A stretch of 24,483 bases of DNA from CAKSQF01 sp964568425 (GTDB lineage Bacteria > Bacillota > Clostridia > Oscillospirales > CAG-272): assembly GCA_964568425.1 (NCBI GenBank), contig CAZMPO010000021.1, positions 1 through 24,483 on the forward strand, in the 5' to 3' direction. Shown here piece after piece: positions 1-7,235 of the stretch. Position numbers and translations under genes: made by a program. Numbering within the stretch: position 1 is the first letter of the stretch; each line of letters begins with the position of its first letter. The notes under the pieces were generated by a model that was given only the letters and a program-made list of their open reading frames with translations, ran no database searches and was not told the origin of the DNA.

Positions 1-151
1 GTGCGAGTGTGTAGCCCTCACTATCGTCGCCGACCATGATCGCGCCGACCTTGAGGTCTGCGTTGTCATCATCCGAGCAGGATGCAAGCATCACAGAGCC
101 CGAAATGAGCATTGCCGCAGTGAGCAGAACTGACAGTACTTTCTTGAACAT
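1..151 (-). CDS. BMP-family purine nucleoside-binding lipoprotein, N-terminal part
   Basis: Only the first 50 codons lie in the window; the gene continues past the left edge. The start ATG is at 151-149, behind a GAGGAGA ribosome site at about 160-166. The product opens with a lipoprotein signal peptide (Lys3-Lys4, hydrophobic core, lipobox L22-A-S-C25). The mature start reads DLKVGAIMVGDDSEGYT, which resembles the opening of the Med/BmpA/PnrA family, the substrate-binding proteins of ABC importers for purine nucleosides. It lies 44 bases after xpt on the same strand, so it probably shares the guanine-riboswitch transcript and would supply nucleosides for salvage. The family call rests on about 25 mature residues plus context. 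A different periplasmic-binding-protein type cannot be excluded. Confidence 0.7.
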   Translation of the reverse strand, partial: MFKKVLSVLLTAAMLISGSVMLASCSDDDNADLKVGAIMVGDDSEGYTLA

Positions 152-195
152 AATTTTTTCTCCTCTTTTATATATAAATTTTTTGGGGAACTTGG

Positions 196-771
196 TTAGT
201 GCGAAAAGACGATGCCCTCATCCGGCGACATCTTTTCAATGCTTGCAAGTGACTCGACACGAACGCCCTTTGCACGAAGCTCGTCTCCGCCGCCCTGAAA
301 GCGCTTTTCGATCCCGACTGCACAGCCGCAAAGATGTGCCTTCGCCGAGTCGACGATCGAGATAAGTCCGCGAAGTGCCTCGCCGCGCGCGAGAAAATCG
401 TCAACTATCAGTATGCGATCTTCCTTTGATATAAGCGATGCGGGAACGACCGCGGTGTAGCTGTTGCCGTGCGTCATTGACTTTATCTCGGCGGTGAGCA
501 TCTGCCCAACCTGAGTCGATGCTTGGTGCTTTTTCGCAAAAACAACGGGGACGCCGAGATATACGGCTGCTGCCGTAGCTATGGCGATCCCCGATGCTTC
601 AATGGTGAGTATTTTGGTAATCTTTTCGCTCTCAAAAAGGCGTGCGATCTCATGACCCGCGTCCATGACAAGTCGCGTGTCGAGCTGTTGATTGAAAAAT
701 GTATTGACCTTGAGAATGTCTTTCGACAGGACGACGCCGTCCTTTATGATTCTTTCTTCAAGTTCCTTCAT
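196..771 (-). CDS. xpt: xanthine phosphoribosyltransferase
   Basis: A 191-aa cytoplasmic enzyme of purine salvage that joins xanthine to PRPP to give XMP; the length is normal for Xpt. Family features include the N-terminal MKELEERIIKDG, the stretch from E58 to A65 (EASGIAIA), the KKHQAS segment at residues 80-85 and the PRPP-binding loop ILIVDDFLARGEA with acidic pair D124-D125. The start at 771 is chosen because a GAAAGGAC ribosome site lies about 10 bases upstream and homology begins there. The frame stays open upstream to 1098, but that part is the riboswitch leader. It is first in an operon with the BMP lipoprotein and is preceded by a promoter, a guanine aptamer and a terminator, so it is expected to be switched off by guanine or hypoxanthine. 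Confidence 0.93.
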   Translation of the reverse strand: MKELEERIIKDGVVLSKDILKVNTFFNQQLDTRLVMDAGHEIARLFESEKITKILTIEASGIAIATAAAVYLGVPVVFAKKHQASTQVGQMLTAEIKSMTHGNSYTAVVPASLISKEDRILIVDDFLARGEALRGLISIVDSAKAHLCGCAVGIEKRFQGGGDELRAKGVRVESLASIEKMSPDEGIVFSH

Positions 772-786
772 TTTTGAGTGCGTCCT

Positions 787-828
787 TTCAAGCAAAAAAG
801 CAAAATCAGACCCCGAGAGGTCTGATTT
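787..828 (-). terminator. riboswitch expression-platform terminator before xpt
   Basis: On the - strand a 10-bp stem (AAATCAGACC with GGTCTGATTT, arms at 828-819 and 812-803) is followed by a T-rich run TTGCTTTTTTGC. It sits between the guanine aptamer and the xpt ribosome site. This is where a ligand-induced intrinsic terminator belongs in the OFF-switch arrangement known for xpt leaders. Confidence 0.8.
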
Positions 829-891
829 AAGGCATAACTGTATCAATAAAATGAGAAAATGGGGAAAATACCGCAAAATCTGCGGCAGATT

Positions 892-955
892 CCAATAGTC
901 GCGACCTTGGGGGCGCGGTAGAAACATTCGACCCGTTCTCTCGAATTTATATTGG
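892..955 (-). promoter_or_regulatory. purine (guanine-class) riboswitch aptamer
   Basis: Read on the - strand, P1 is CCAAT/ATTGG, P2 is ATTCGA/TCGAAT, the J2/3 junction is the conserved GTTTCTACC, and J3/1 reads GACTAT. The C in GACTAT corresponds to position 74, which selects guanine or hypoxanthine; adenine switches carry T there. P3 (GCGCCC...GGTCGC) has a mismatch, and loops L2 (GAGAACGG) and L3 (CCAA) depart from the usual sequences. The aptamer lies directly upstream of xpt and its terminator, which supports the call. Confidence 0.88.
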
Positions 956-991
956 TTATATCGAAAATCGACACATCTCGTCCGATGCTCT

Positions 992-1020
992 ATTGTACCA
1001 CATTTTTTCAAAAAATGCAA
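992..1020 (-). promoter_or_regulatory. promoter of the xpt operon
   Basis: On the - strand there is a -35 TTGCAT (1020-1015), a 17-base spacer and a -10 TACAAT (997-992). Transcription would start about 30 bases upstream of the riboswitch aptamer. Confidence 0.75.
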
Positions 1021-1183
1021 ACCCCTAAATAACAAAATATTTACCGAAATTTTACATATCTTTTTGGTGAGTTTGCACAATAGATGATTGTAAACCATGC
1101 ATTTCGGCTCTCGATATACAATTGCGCTCGTTTTTTTTCGCTAATTTTGGCGATTTTTCAAATTTCCGTCGATCGTCTTAAAA
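1021..1183. other. divergent intergenic region with no recognised gene
   Basis: AT-rich spacer between the xpt promoter (- strand) and the first GH43 control region (+ strand). Open frames run through it from neighbouring genes on both strands, but I see no ribosome site plus start of their own, and no further hairpin of note. Confidence 0.5.
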
Positions 1184-1214
1184 TCATGTCCGAACCATAC
1201 ACAATTATGTCCGA
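1184..1214 (+). promoter_or_regulatory. 21-bp-spaced direct repeat upstream of -35, candidate activator site
   Basis: The 10-mers tcATGTCCGA (1184-1193) and ttATGTCCGA (1205-1214) match at 9 of 10 positions. They are in the same orientation, exactly 21 bp apart, and the second ends 8 bp before the -35 box. Direct half-sites two helical turns apart next to the -35 are typical of AraC/XylS-type activators, which often control sugar genes. Assignment to that family is inference. Confidence 0.5.
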
Positions 1215-1222
1215 TTTTTCCA

Positions 1223-1250
1223 TTGAAAAAGAGACTGAATGTGGTATAAT
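1223..1250 (+). promoter_or_regulatory. promoter of the first GH43 gene
   Basis: -35 TTGAAA (1223-1228), 16-base spacer, -10 TATAAT (1245-1250). Transcription would begin near 1257. This rules out upstream in-frame starts and leaves a leader of about 90 bases. Confidence 0.75.
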
Positions 1251-1344
1251 CAGTGGTAGGAAGAAAGCAGGGGAAAACATCGCTTTCAACGAAAATACCA
1301 AAGGCGACATGACGCCTGTGACCGAAAGGAACAAATGTAACAAA

Positions 1345-3813
1345 ATGTCGAAAAAATTCAAAGCAAGAGGGATCGTTTCGCTGATTCTTGCATCCCTCAT
1401 GATCCTGCCGCTTACGGCTTGCAATGACAAGGGCGAAACGACAACTACTACGGCAGTACAAACGAAAGGAGATCCGACAGGCATGGAAGACGAAAAAAAC
1501 AAGCTTCAAGTGGTCGATACGAGTGGTGTTGACACCTTCAAAAATCCGCTGATCACCCCGAATACCAAAAAGGCATGGTCGTCATACGGCGTCGGCGACC
1601 CGTTCGTCATGCGTTGGAACGGTACATATTATCTTTACTGCTCGACCAAGGACGGAAACAGAGGCATACAGGTATGGACCTCACCCGATCTTGTAAAGTG
1701 GACATACGAAGGCTTTTGCAACCGCGACAAGGAGACAACGGGTGCATATGCTCCCGAGGTCACCTATTACAACGGATACTTCTACATGGTCACCTCGCCC
1801 GCAGGCAACGGACATTACACCCTGCGCAGTGAATCTCCGCTCGGTCCGTTCGAGATAGTCACCGACAACTGGGGACACTCGATCGACGGTCACATTTTCA
1901 TTGACAACGACGGCAAGTGGTATTTCTACTCTGCCGGAACAAAGGGAATCATGATGTACACCATGTCCTCCCCTACACAGGTCTCGGACAACGGCGATAC
2001 CGTCGGCGCGTACATGGGTGACTGGACAGAGGGACCGATGGTCATCTATTACAACGGCATGTACTATCTCACATATACCGGCAACCATGTCTGGAGCCGC
2101 GGATACCGTATCGATTACGCGACATCGGCTAAAAATCCCCGCAATTTTGCCGCGGCAAAGAACAGTCCGCTTCTTGTATCGACCGAGGACAACTGCTACG
2201 GTATCGGTCACAGCTCGACTGTCATGGGTCCGAATCTTGACAGCTATTATATAGTCTACCACACGACGGCGGGTGCCGTTCCTCAGCGTGATATGAGAAT
2301 CGACCGCCTTGTATTCAACGGCAAGCACATGGAAGTTCTCGGTCCGACAGTCGACGCACAGCAGAAGCCCGAGATGCCCGATGCTTATTCGTATTTCACT
2401 ACGGGCTCGGATGCATCCGCGTTCGATCTCGGCTCGGCAACACTCACCGAGGATGGTCTTGCTCTTCCCGCAGGTGCAAAGGTGCTCACCAACGCGACCT
2501 TTGCCGATAAATACACAATGGAAGCAAACTTCATGTCGATCGGCGGCAATGCGGGTGTCATCTTCGGCTACACCGACGACAACAATTACGGCAAGGCAAT
2601 ATTTGATACCGCAAAGAGCAAGCTTGTGGTCACATTTGTCGTAAACGGCGAGTCTACTGTCGTTGAAAGCGATCTTGTCAAGAGCTTCAGAGAAAAATAC
2701 AATTTTAACGCGCTTCAGATGCTCACCGTAAAGCGTGACGGTGACAGCTACACCTTCTTCGTAAACAGCCGCGAGCTTCTCATTACCGAGAGCAAACTTG
2801 GCGGCGGCAAATGCGGCGTCACATCCGAGAGCGGCGACACGGTCGTCGGATTTACCGGCGTTTCGGCAGAGGCAAATCAGTCCTCGATCAGAGATTACTT
2901 CAAGCCGATCGAGGGTCGTCTTGAGGCTGTCACCTGCATGGAGACCGATTACGAGACCACAGGCAAGACAAACACCGAGAAGTCACTTGTTGCGGCGGCA
3001 AACAAATATTTCAATTATACCGTAAATGTCTCGAAGACCGGCAAATACGATATTATGTTCGAATATGAGGCAAAAAATGATGCCGATGTTGAGATCTATC
3101 AAAACGGTAAGCTGTTGACTACCGTAAAGCTCACCAAGACGGGCAGTACATCTGCATTCATCGCTCACGATATCGAGCTTGAGAAGGGCATGGGCACTAT
3201 CTCATTCCGCTATCTCGGCGACGGCGTTGAGGTGCTCTATTATGACTTCACGCTTACCAAAGAGGTCACCGCCATGAGCCTTGATTTCACAAAAGGCGCG
3301 GGCAAGACCGCTTATTCGGACGGTAACTGGAAGGTCAAGGACGGTCAGCTCGTTCTCGGCGTGACAGGCGATCACGGTGCGCTCGGTAAATTGCTCTACG
3401 GCGATAAGGGCTGGGCAAACTACACGATCTCGGCTGATATAACTCCGACCGAGGGCAACCATGACGCAGGTCTTGCGGTTCGTGTCACCAATCCCGCGAC
3501 GGGCGAGAGCAACAACCTCTCCAAGGGCTCGAGCTATTACGAGGGCTACTATATCGCACTGACCGCAAATGGCGTCTCGCTCGCCAAGGTCAACTATGAG
3601 TTCGACGAGGTCAAGCTTTACAAGAAAGAGATGCAGCTCGGCGAAACGCACAATTTGAAGGTACAGGCGGAGGATGCCACCATCAGAGTATGGCTTGACG
3701 GCGAGCTTGTCATCGAGTACACCGATAAAGAGCCTTACGCACACGGCATGGCAGGCGTTCGCGGATATCGTACCACCACAAAGTACGACAATCTCGTGAT
3801 CGAGCCGTCCTGA
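1345..3813 (+). CDS. GH43 family lipoprotein glycosidase, copy 1 (822 aa)
   Basis: A surface enzyme likely to remove arabinofuranose, xylose or galactose units. It has a lipoprotein signal with lipobox L23-T-A-C26 and a Thr-rich linker. The GH43 five-bladed propeller spans about residues 75-335, with base Asp85 in GDPFV, pKa-tuning Asp181 in SIDGH and acid Glu229 in TEGPM. A concanavalin-like domain follows (345-520), then a CBM6/35-like domain (525-640) and a second concanavalin/CBM66-like domain (645-822). The start at 1345 gives a normal signal peptide, but its AAAGGA site is about 14 bases away. ATG 1309, behind AAAGGCG, is an in-frame alternative adding 12 residues. The gene has its own promoter and is followed by a hairpin. 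Modules after the propeller are assigned from pattern, not search. Confidence 0.88.
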   Translation: MSKKFKARGIVSLILASLMILPLTACNDKGETTTTTAVQTKGDPTGMEDEKNKLQVVDTSGVDTFKNPLITPNTKKAWSSYGVGDPFVMRWNGTYYLYCSTKDGNRGIQVWTSPDLVKWTYEGFCNRDKETTGAYAPEVTYYNGYFYMVTSPAGNGHYTLRSESPLGPFEIVTDNWGHSIDGHIFIDNDGKWYFYSAGTKGIMMYTMSSPTQVSDNGDTVGAYMGDWTEGPMVIYYNGMYYLTYTGNHVWSRGYRIDYATSAKNPRNFAAAKNSPLLVSTEDNCYGIGHSSTVMGPNLDSYYIVYHTTAGAVPQRDMRIDRLVFNGKHMEVLGPTVDAQQKPEMPDAYSYFTTGSDASAFDLGSATLTEDGLALPAGAKVLTNATFADKYTMEANFMSIGGNAGVIFGYTDDNNYGKAIFDTAKSKLVVTFVVNGESTVVESDLVKSFREKYNFNALQMLTVKRDGDSYTFFVNSRELLITESKLGGGKCGVTSESGDTVVGFTGVSAEANQSSIRDYFKPIEGRLEAVTCMETDYETTGKTNTEKSLVAAANKYFNYTVNVSKTGKYDIMFEYEAKNDADVEIYQNGKLLTTVKLTKTGSTSAFIAHDIELEKGMGTISFRYLGDGVEVLYYDFTLTKEVTAMSLDFTKGAGKTAYSDGNWKVKDGQLVLGVTGDHGALGKLLYGDKGWANYTISADITPTEGNHDAGLAVRVTNPATGESNNLSKGSSYYEGYYIALTANGVSLAKVNYEFDEVKLYKKEMQLGETHNLKVQAEDATIRVWLDGELVIEYTDKEPYAHGMAGVRGYRTTTKYDNLVIEPS

Positions 3814-3855
3814 TCCGGATTCAAAGAATAAAAAGCATAAAAAAGAATAAAAGAT

Positions 3856-3898
3856 TTGCAATAACCGCACACGAAAAGTTCGTGTGCGGTTATTGCAA
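3856..3898 (+). terminator. perfect 20-bp inverted repeat after GH43 copy 1
   Basis: Arms at 3856-3875 and 3879-3898 are perfectly complementary around a 3-base loop (AAG). The flank after it on the + strand (TGTTAAAATTTCC) is only moderately T-rich, whereas the flank on the - strand is very T-rich. It therefore has the look of a bidirectional terminator. It separates the copy 1 transcript from the GH2 operon promoter. Confidence 0.75.
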
Positions 3899-3941
3899 TG
3901 TTAAAATTTCCTCTTAATTGTAGGTATTTACACAAAAAGGC

Positions 3942-3970
3942 TTGACAAAAGCATTTATTTATGGTAAAAT
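3942..3970 (+). promoter_or_regulatory. promoter of the GH2-GH43 operon
   Basis: -35 TTGACA (3942-3947) is a consensus match, followed by a 17-base spacer and -10 TAAAAT (3965-3970). It lies about 110 bases before the GH2 start and serves the four genes through 15220. Confidence 0.82.
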
Positions 3971-4004
3971 GCATATTGGCATATTGCGTGACGACGACGC
4001 GTCG
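3971..4004 (+). promoter_or_regulatory. tandem octamer and palindrome at the operon start, candidate operator
   Basis: Immediately after the -10 box the octamer GCATATTG occurs twice head to tail (3971-3986). A perfect 10-bp palindrome CGACGCGTCG follows at 3995-4004. Their position across the expected transcription start suits repressor binding, but no regulator is encoded nearby, so this remains a suggestion. Confidence 0.35.
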
Positions 4005-4079
4005 AAACAGGACATAACAACTGAAAATAAATAAAATAAATAAAGAACAAATAACAAAGGTAAAAACAGGAGAAAACAC

Positions 4080-7000
4080 ATGGCATACGATTTTCGTTTT
4101 CACGAGAGCCTTGAGCATCTGCACGTCGGATGCGACGAACCAAGAGCCTATTTTATCCCTTACGAGAGCGACAGAGCGGCAAAGAGCGGCATGCGTGCCA
4201 CCTCTGCGCGTTTTCGCTCGCTTTGCGGAGATTGGGATTTCAGATTTTACGAAAGCTACCGTCTGATCGGTGATATCGACGGCGATGAGATCGAGTGTCT
4301 GCCTTGGGACAGTATAACCGTCCCGAGAAGCTGGCAAACGGTTACCGATGCGGGCTACGATGTTCCGCAGTACACAAATCACGTCTATCCGATCGCGATC
4401 GACCCTCCGCATGTTCCCTCCGAAAATCCCTGCGGACTTTACAGACGCCGCGTCACTCTGACCGAGGACGAGCTGTCGGACAGAGATGTCAAGATCGTCT
4501 TCGAGGGCGTTGATTCCTGCTTCTATCTTTTTGTAAATAACAAATTCGTTGCCTACAGCCAGGTCAGCCACATGACCTCCGAGATCGACCTGACAGAGCA
4601 TCTTACAGTCGGCGAAAATGATATCAAGGTCGTCGTGATGAAATGGTGCGACGGTACATATCTCGAGGATCAGGACAAGATCAGACTCTCGGGCATCTTC
4701 CGTGAGGTATACCTTCTTTTCAGAGATAAGACACATATAACAGACTTTACCGCGACTCCAACGCTCTCGGACGACTTCTTGAGCGGCTCTCTCTCCCTCT
4801 CGGTCTCGACAAACGCTCACGGCAATGTTGGCTACCGTCTTGTTGATCCGAAGGGCAAAAATGTCGCCACGGGCAGCCTTGACTGCGGCAATACCGCAAA
4901 GGCTGAAATAACAGTCCCGTCCCCCATGCTTTGGAATGACGAGACACCCTATCTCCATGAGCTTTATCTGACAATGGGCGGCGAGCATATCCGCACCGAG
5001 ATCGGTATGCGCCGATTTGAGATAAAGGACGGCGTCATCCTCGTCAATGGCAAAAAGGTCAAGGGACGCGGCATGAACCGCCACGACAGCCATCCGATAC
5101 TCGGCTATGCGACCCCTTACGAGCATATGCTCCGCGATCTGTACATAATGAAGGCACATAATATAAACATGGTGCGCACGAGCCACTATCCGAACGATCC
5201 GCGCTTCTTGGAGCTTTGCGACAGACTCGGATTTTACGTTTGCGACGAGGCTGATATCGAAAGCCACGGCAACACCGAGATCGGCAGATGGAATCTGTTT
5301 ACCGACGACCCCGAATGGGAGGGCGCGTTCATGGACAGGCTTTTCCGCATGGTCGCCAGAGATAAAAATCACGCCTCGGTGCTTATGTGGTCGCTCGGCA
5401 ATGAGAACGGCTTTGGAAGAAATCAGCAGGCAATGTACGATCGCCTCCACGAGCAGATCCCCGGCGTTATCGTCCACTGCGAGGACGCATCGAGAAATTA
5501 TTTTGACAACCACCTTTCAAAGGATAAAAAGAGCACGGGATCGCCTGCGACCGATGTCGAGAGCAGGATGTACCCCTCGCCTGCCGAGATAAAGGAATAT
5601 TATCTCGACAATAAAAACATGAAAAAGCCGCTCTTCCTCTGCGAATATTCGCACGCGATGGGCAACAGCTGCGGCGATCTTGAGGATTATTGGAACCTCG
5701 TTTACAGCTACGATAAATTCTTCGGCGGCTGTATCTGGGAGTTTACTGATCATTCGGTCGATGTCGGCGATCGCGGCGGAGCAAAATTCCTCTACGGCGG
5801 AGATTTCGGCGAAGATCTTCACAGCGGCAATTTCTGCGTTGACGGCATGGTATATCCCGACCGCCGCGTGCATACATCACTGCTTGAATATAAACAGGTG
5901 CTTCGCCCGGTTCGACTGGTCGAATTTGACCGTCAAAAGGGCATTATTAAGCTTCGCAATATGCGAACCTTCACCGATCTGTCCGATCTGCGCCTTATAT
6001 GGCAGATCAAGGTAAACGGCAAGACGGCAGAGCAGGGAAGCATGGCATTCCCGAAGACCGCACCCGGAAGACTTGCAATCGTGAGACTTGCCCCCGAGCT
6101 TTTTGCCGATATTTGCGGCATCGCAACACTCGATCTCTCCTTCCGCTCAGTCAAGGCACACGCATGGTCGGATGTCGGCTATGAGGTCGGATTTGAGCAG
6201 ATCATCCTCTCCGAGACGCTTGACGCACCCAACGCCGAGCCAAGGGCATCGCTTTTCGAGCTTGTTGACGGCGAGGAAGAATATCTGATCGTTGACGGCG
6301 ATAACACATACGCTGTCGATAAGACTACAGGTCTTGTAAGCTCGATCTCGGTGCTCGACAGAGAGCTTTTGACCTCGCAGATCGATCTTGCGATCTGGCG
6401 TGCTCCCACCGATAATGATATGTACATCAAAAAGGATTGGGCATGGCAACGCTTTGATCACGCGTATACCGATTGCAGAGGAGTAAACCTTGTCACCTCC
6501 GATGACACCCACGCCGTCATTGAGGCGACACTGCGGCTCATGACCGCAGGCAGAGAGCCGATCGCGGCAGTCGATGTCACATATACGCTCGAAAAGGGGC
6601 ACGGAATAAATATTTCCTGCCATGCATCGCTTCGCGACAAAATGCCGCCTCTTCCGAGATTCGGTTGGCAGTTCACGACCGACGGTGATCTTGAGAAACT
6701 TGCATACTTCGGACTCGGACCGACCGAATCCTATAAAGATAAGCGCAGAGCGGCAAGACTCGGGCTGTATCGGACGACAGTCACCGATAATTTCGAGCAT
6801 TATATCCGCCCGCAGGAGAATATGGCACACGCCGATTGCAGATTTGTAAATCTTTCTGATGTTTCGGGATGCGGACTGCTCGCACTCGGCGATAAATTCA
6901 GCTTCAATTGCTCGCACTTCACACCGCATATGCTGACCGATACACCGCACGATTTCGAGCTTGCCCCGCTTCATGACACCGTCGTCAATATCGATTACGC

Positions 7001-7142
7001 GCAAAACGGCATCGGCACAAATTCGTGCGGACCGAGACTCGACCCCAAATATGCGCTTTCCGAGCGTGAGATCGACTTCTCGTTCAGACTTATGCCGTCA
7101 AAGATCGGCGATGTCTGCCCGTTCGATGAGCTTTCGAGATGA
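4080..7142 (+). CDS. lacZ: GH2 beta-galactosidase, LacZ type (1020 aa)
   Basis: Hydrolyses terminal beta-galactosides. There is no signal peptide, so it acts in the cytoplasm, unlike the GH43 neighbours. The length and layout match LacZ: sugar-binding jelly roll (about 40-210), Ig-like domain (210-320), TIM barrel (325-610), second Ig-like domain and C-terminal Bgal_small beta-sandwich (about 735-1010). The acid/base is Glu442 in SLGNENG and the nucleophile is Glu522 in CEYSHAMGN; the RTSHYPND and GCIWEFTDH segments are also typical. AGGAGA at 4068-4073 sets the start. It is first in an operon with three GH43 genes, suggesting the imported product carries beta-linked galactose. Some family members prefer other galactosides, so lactose need not be the substrate. 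Confidence 0.95.
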   Translation: MAYDFRFHESLEHLHVGCDEPRAYFIPYESDRAAKSGMRATSARFRSLCGDWDFRFYESYRLIGDIDGDEIECLPWDSITVPRSWQTVTDAGYDVPQYTNHVYPIAIDPPHVPSENPCGLYRRRVTLTEDELSDRDVKIVFEGVDSCFYLFVNNKFVAYSQVSHMTSEIDLTEHLTVGENDIKVVVMKWCDGTYLEDQDKIRLSGIFREVYLLFRDKTHITDFTATPTLSDDFLSGSLSLSVSTNAHGNVGYRLVDPKGKNVATGSLDCGNTAKAEITVPSPMLWNDETPYLHELYLTMGGEHIRTEIGMRRFEIKDGVILVNGKKVKGRGMNRHDSHPILGYATPYEHMLRDLYIMKAHNINMVRTSHYPNDPRFLELCDRLGFYVCDEADIESHGNTEIGRWNLFTDDPEWEGAFMDRLFRMVARDKNHASVLMWSLGNENGFGRNQQAMYDRLHEQIPGVIVHCEDASRNYFDNHLSKDKKSTGSPATDVESRMYPSPAEIKEYYLDNKNMKKPLFLCEYSHAMGNSCGDLEDYWNLVYSYDKFFGGCIWEFTDHSVDVGDRGGAKFLYGGDFGEDLHSGNFCVDGMVYPDRRVHTSLLEYKQVLRPVRLVEFDRQKGIIKLRNMRTFTDLSDLRLIWQIKVNGKTAEQGSMAFPKTAPGRLAIVRLAPELFADICGIATLDLSFRSVKAHAWSDVGYEVGFEQIILSETLDAPNAEPRASLFELVDGEEEYLIVDGDNTYAVDKTTGLVSSISVLDRELLTSQIDLAIWRAPTDNDMYIKKDWAWQRFDHAYTDCRGVNLVTSDDTHAVIEATLRLMTAGREPIAAVDVTYTLEKGHGINISCHASLRDKMPPLPRFGWQFTTDGDLEKLAYFGLGPTESYKDKRRAARLGLYRTTVTDNFEHYIRPQENMAHADCRFVNLSDVSGCGLLALGDKFSFNCSHFTPHMLTDTPHDFELAPLHDTVVNIDYAQNGIGTNSCGPRLDPKYALSEREIDFSFRLMPSKIGDVCPFDELSR

Positions 7143-7158
7143 TTCAGAATTATTCCGC

Positions 7159-7178
7159 CGCCCGTGCGAAAACGGGCG
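7159..7178 (+). repeat. short inverted repeat between lacZ and GH43 copy 2
   Basis: CGCCCGT (7159-7165) and ACGGGCG (7172-7178) form a 7-bp GC-rich stem with a 6-base loop, 16 bases after the lacZ stop. There is no T-run after it, so it is more likely an mRNA-stability or processing hairpin than a terminator. Confidence 0.45.
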
Positions 7179-7235
7179 ACGGGGATAAATAAAAGCGAAA
7201 ACAAAACAAAAAACTGATATTCAAGGAGAAAACAA

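Noticed and set aside
772..1098. N-terminal extension of xpt
   Set aside because: This stretch is the promoter, riboswitch and terminator; the enzyme family starts at the ATG at 771.
1084..1344. N-terminal extension of GH43 copy 1
   Set aside because: The frame is open, but the promoter at 1223-1250 lies inside it and the lipoprotein signal begins at 1345. ATG 1309 remains a possible alternative start.
3735..5513. Long open frame (592 codons) on the - strand
   Set aside because: It lies antisense to the end of GH43 copy 1 and the lacZ gene, has low-complexity Val/Ile/Ala-rich content typical of a reverse-frame shadow, and no ribosome site or recognisable motif.
6147..7004. Open frame of 285 codons on the - strand
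   Set aside because: Antisense to the lacZ C-terminal domains, which are clearly coding on the + strand; no independent gene signals.
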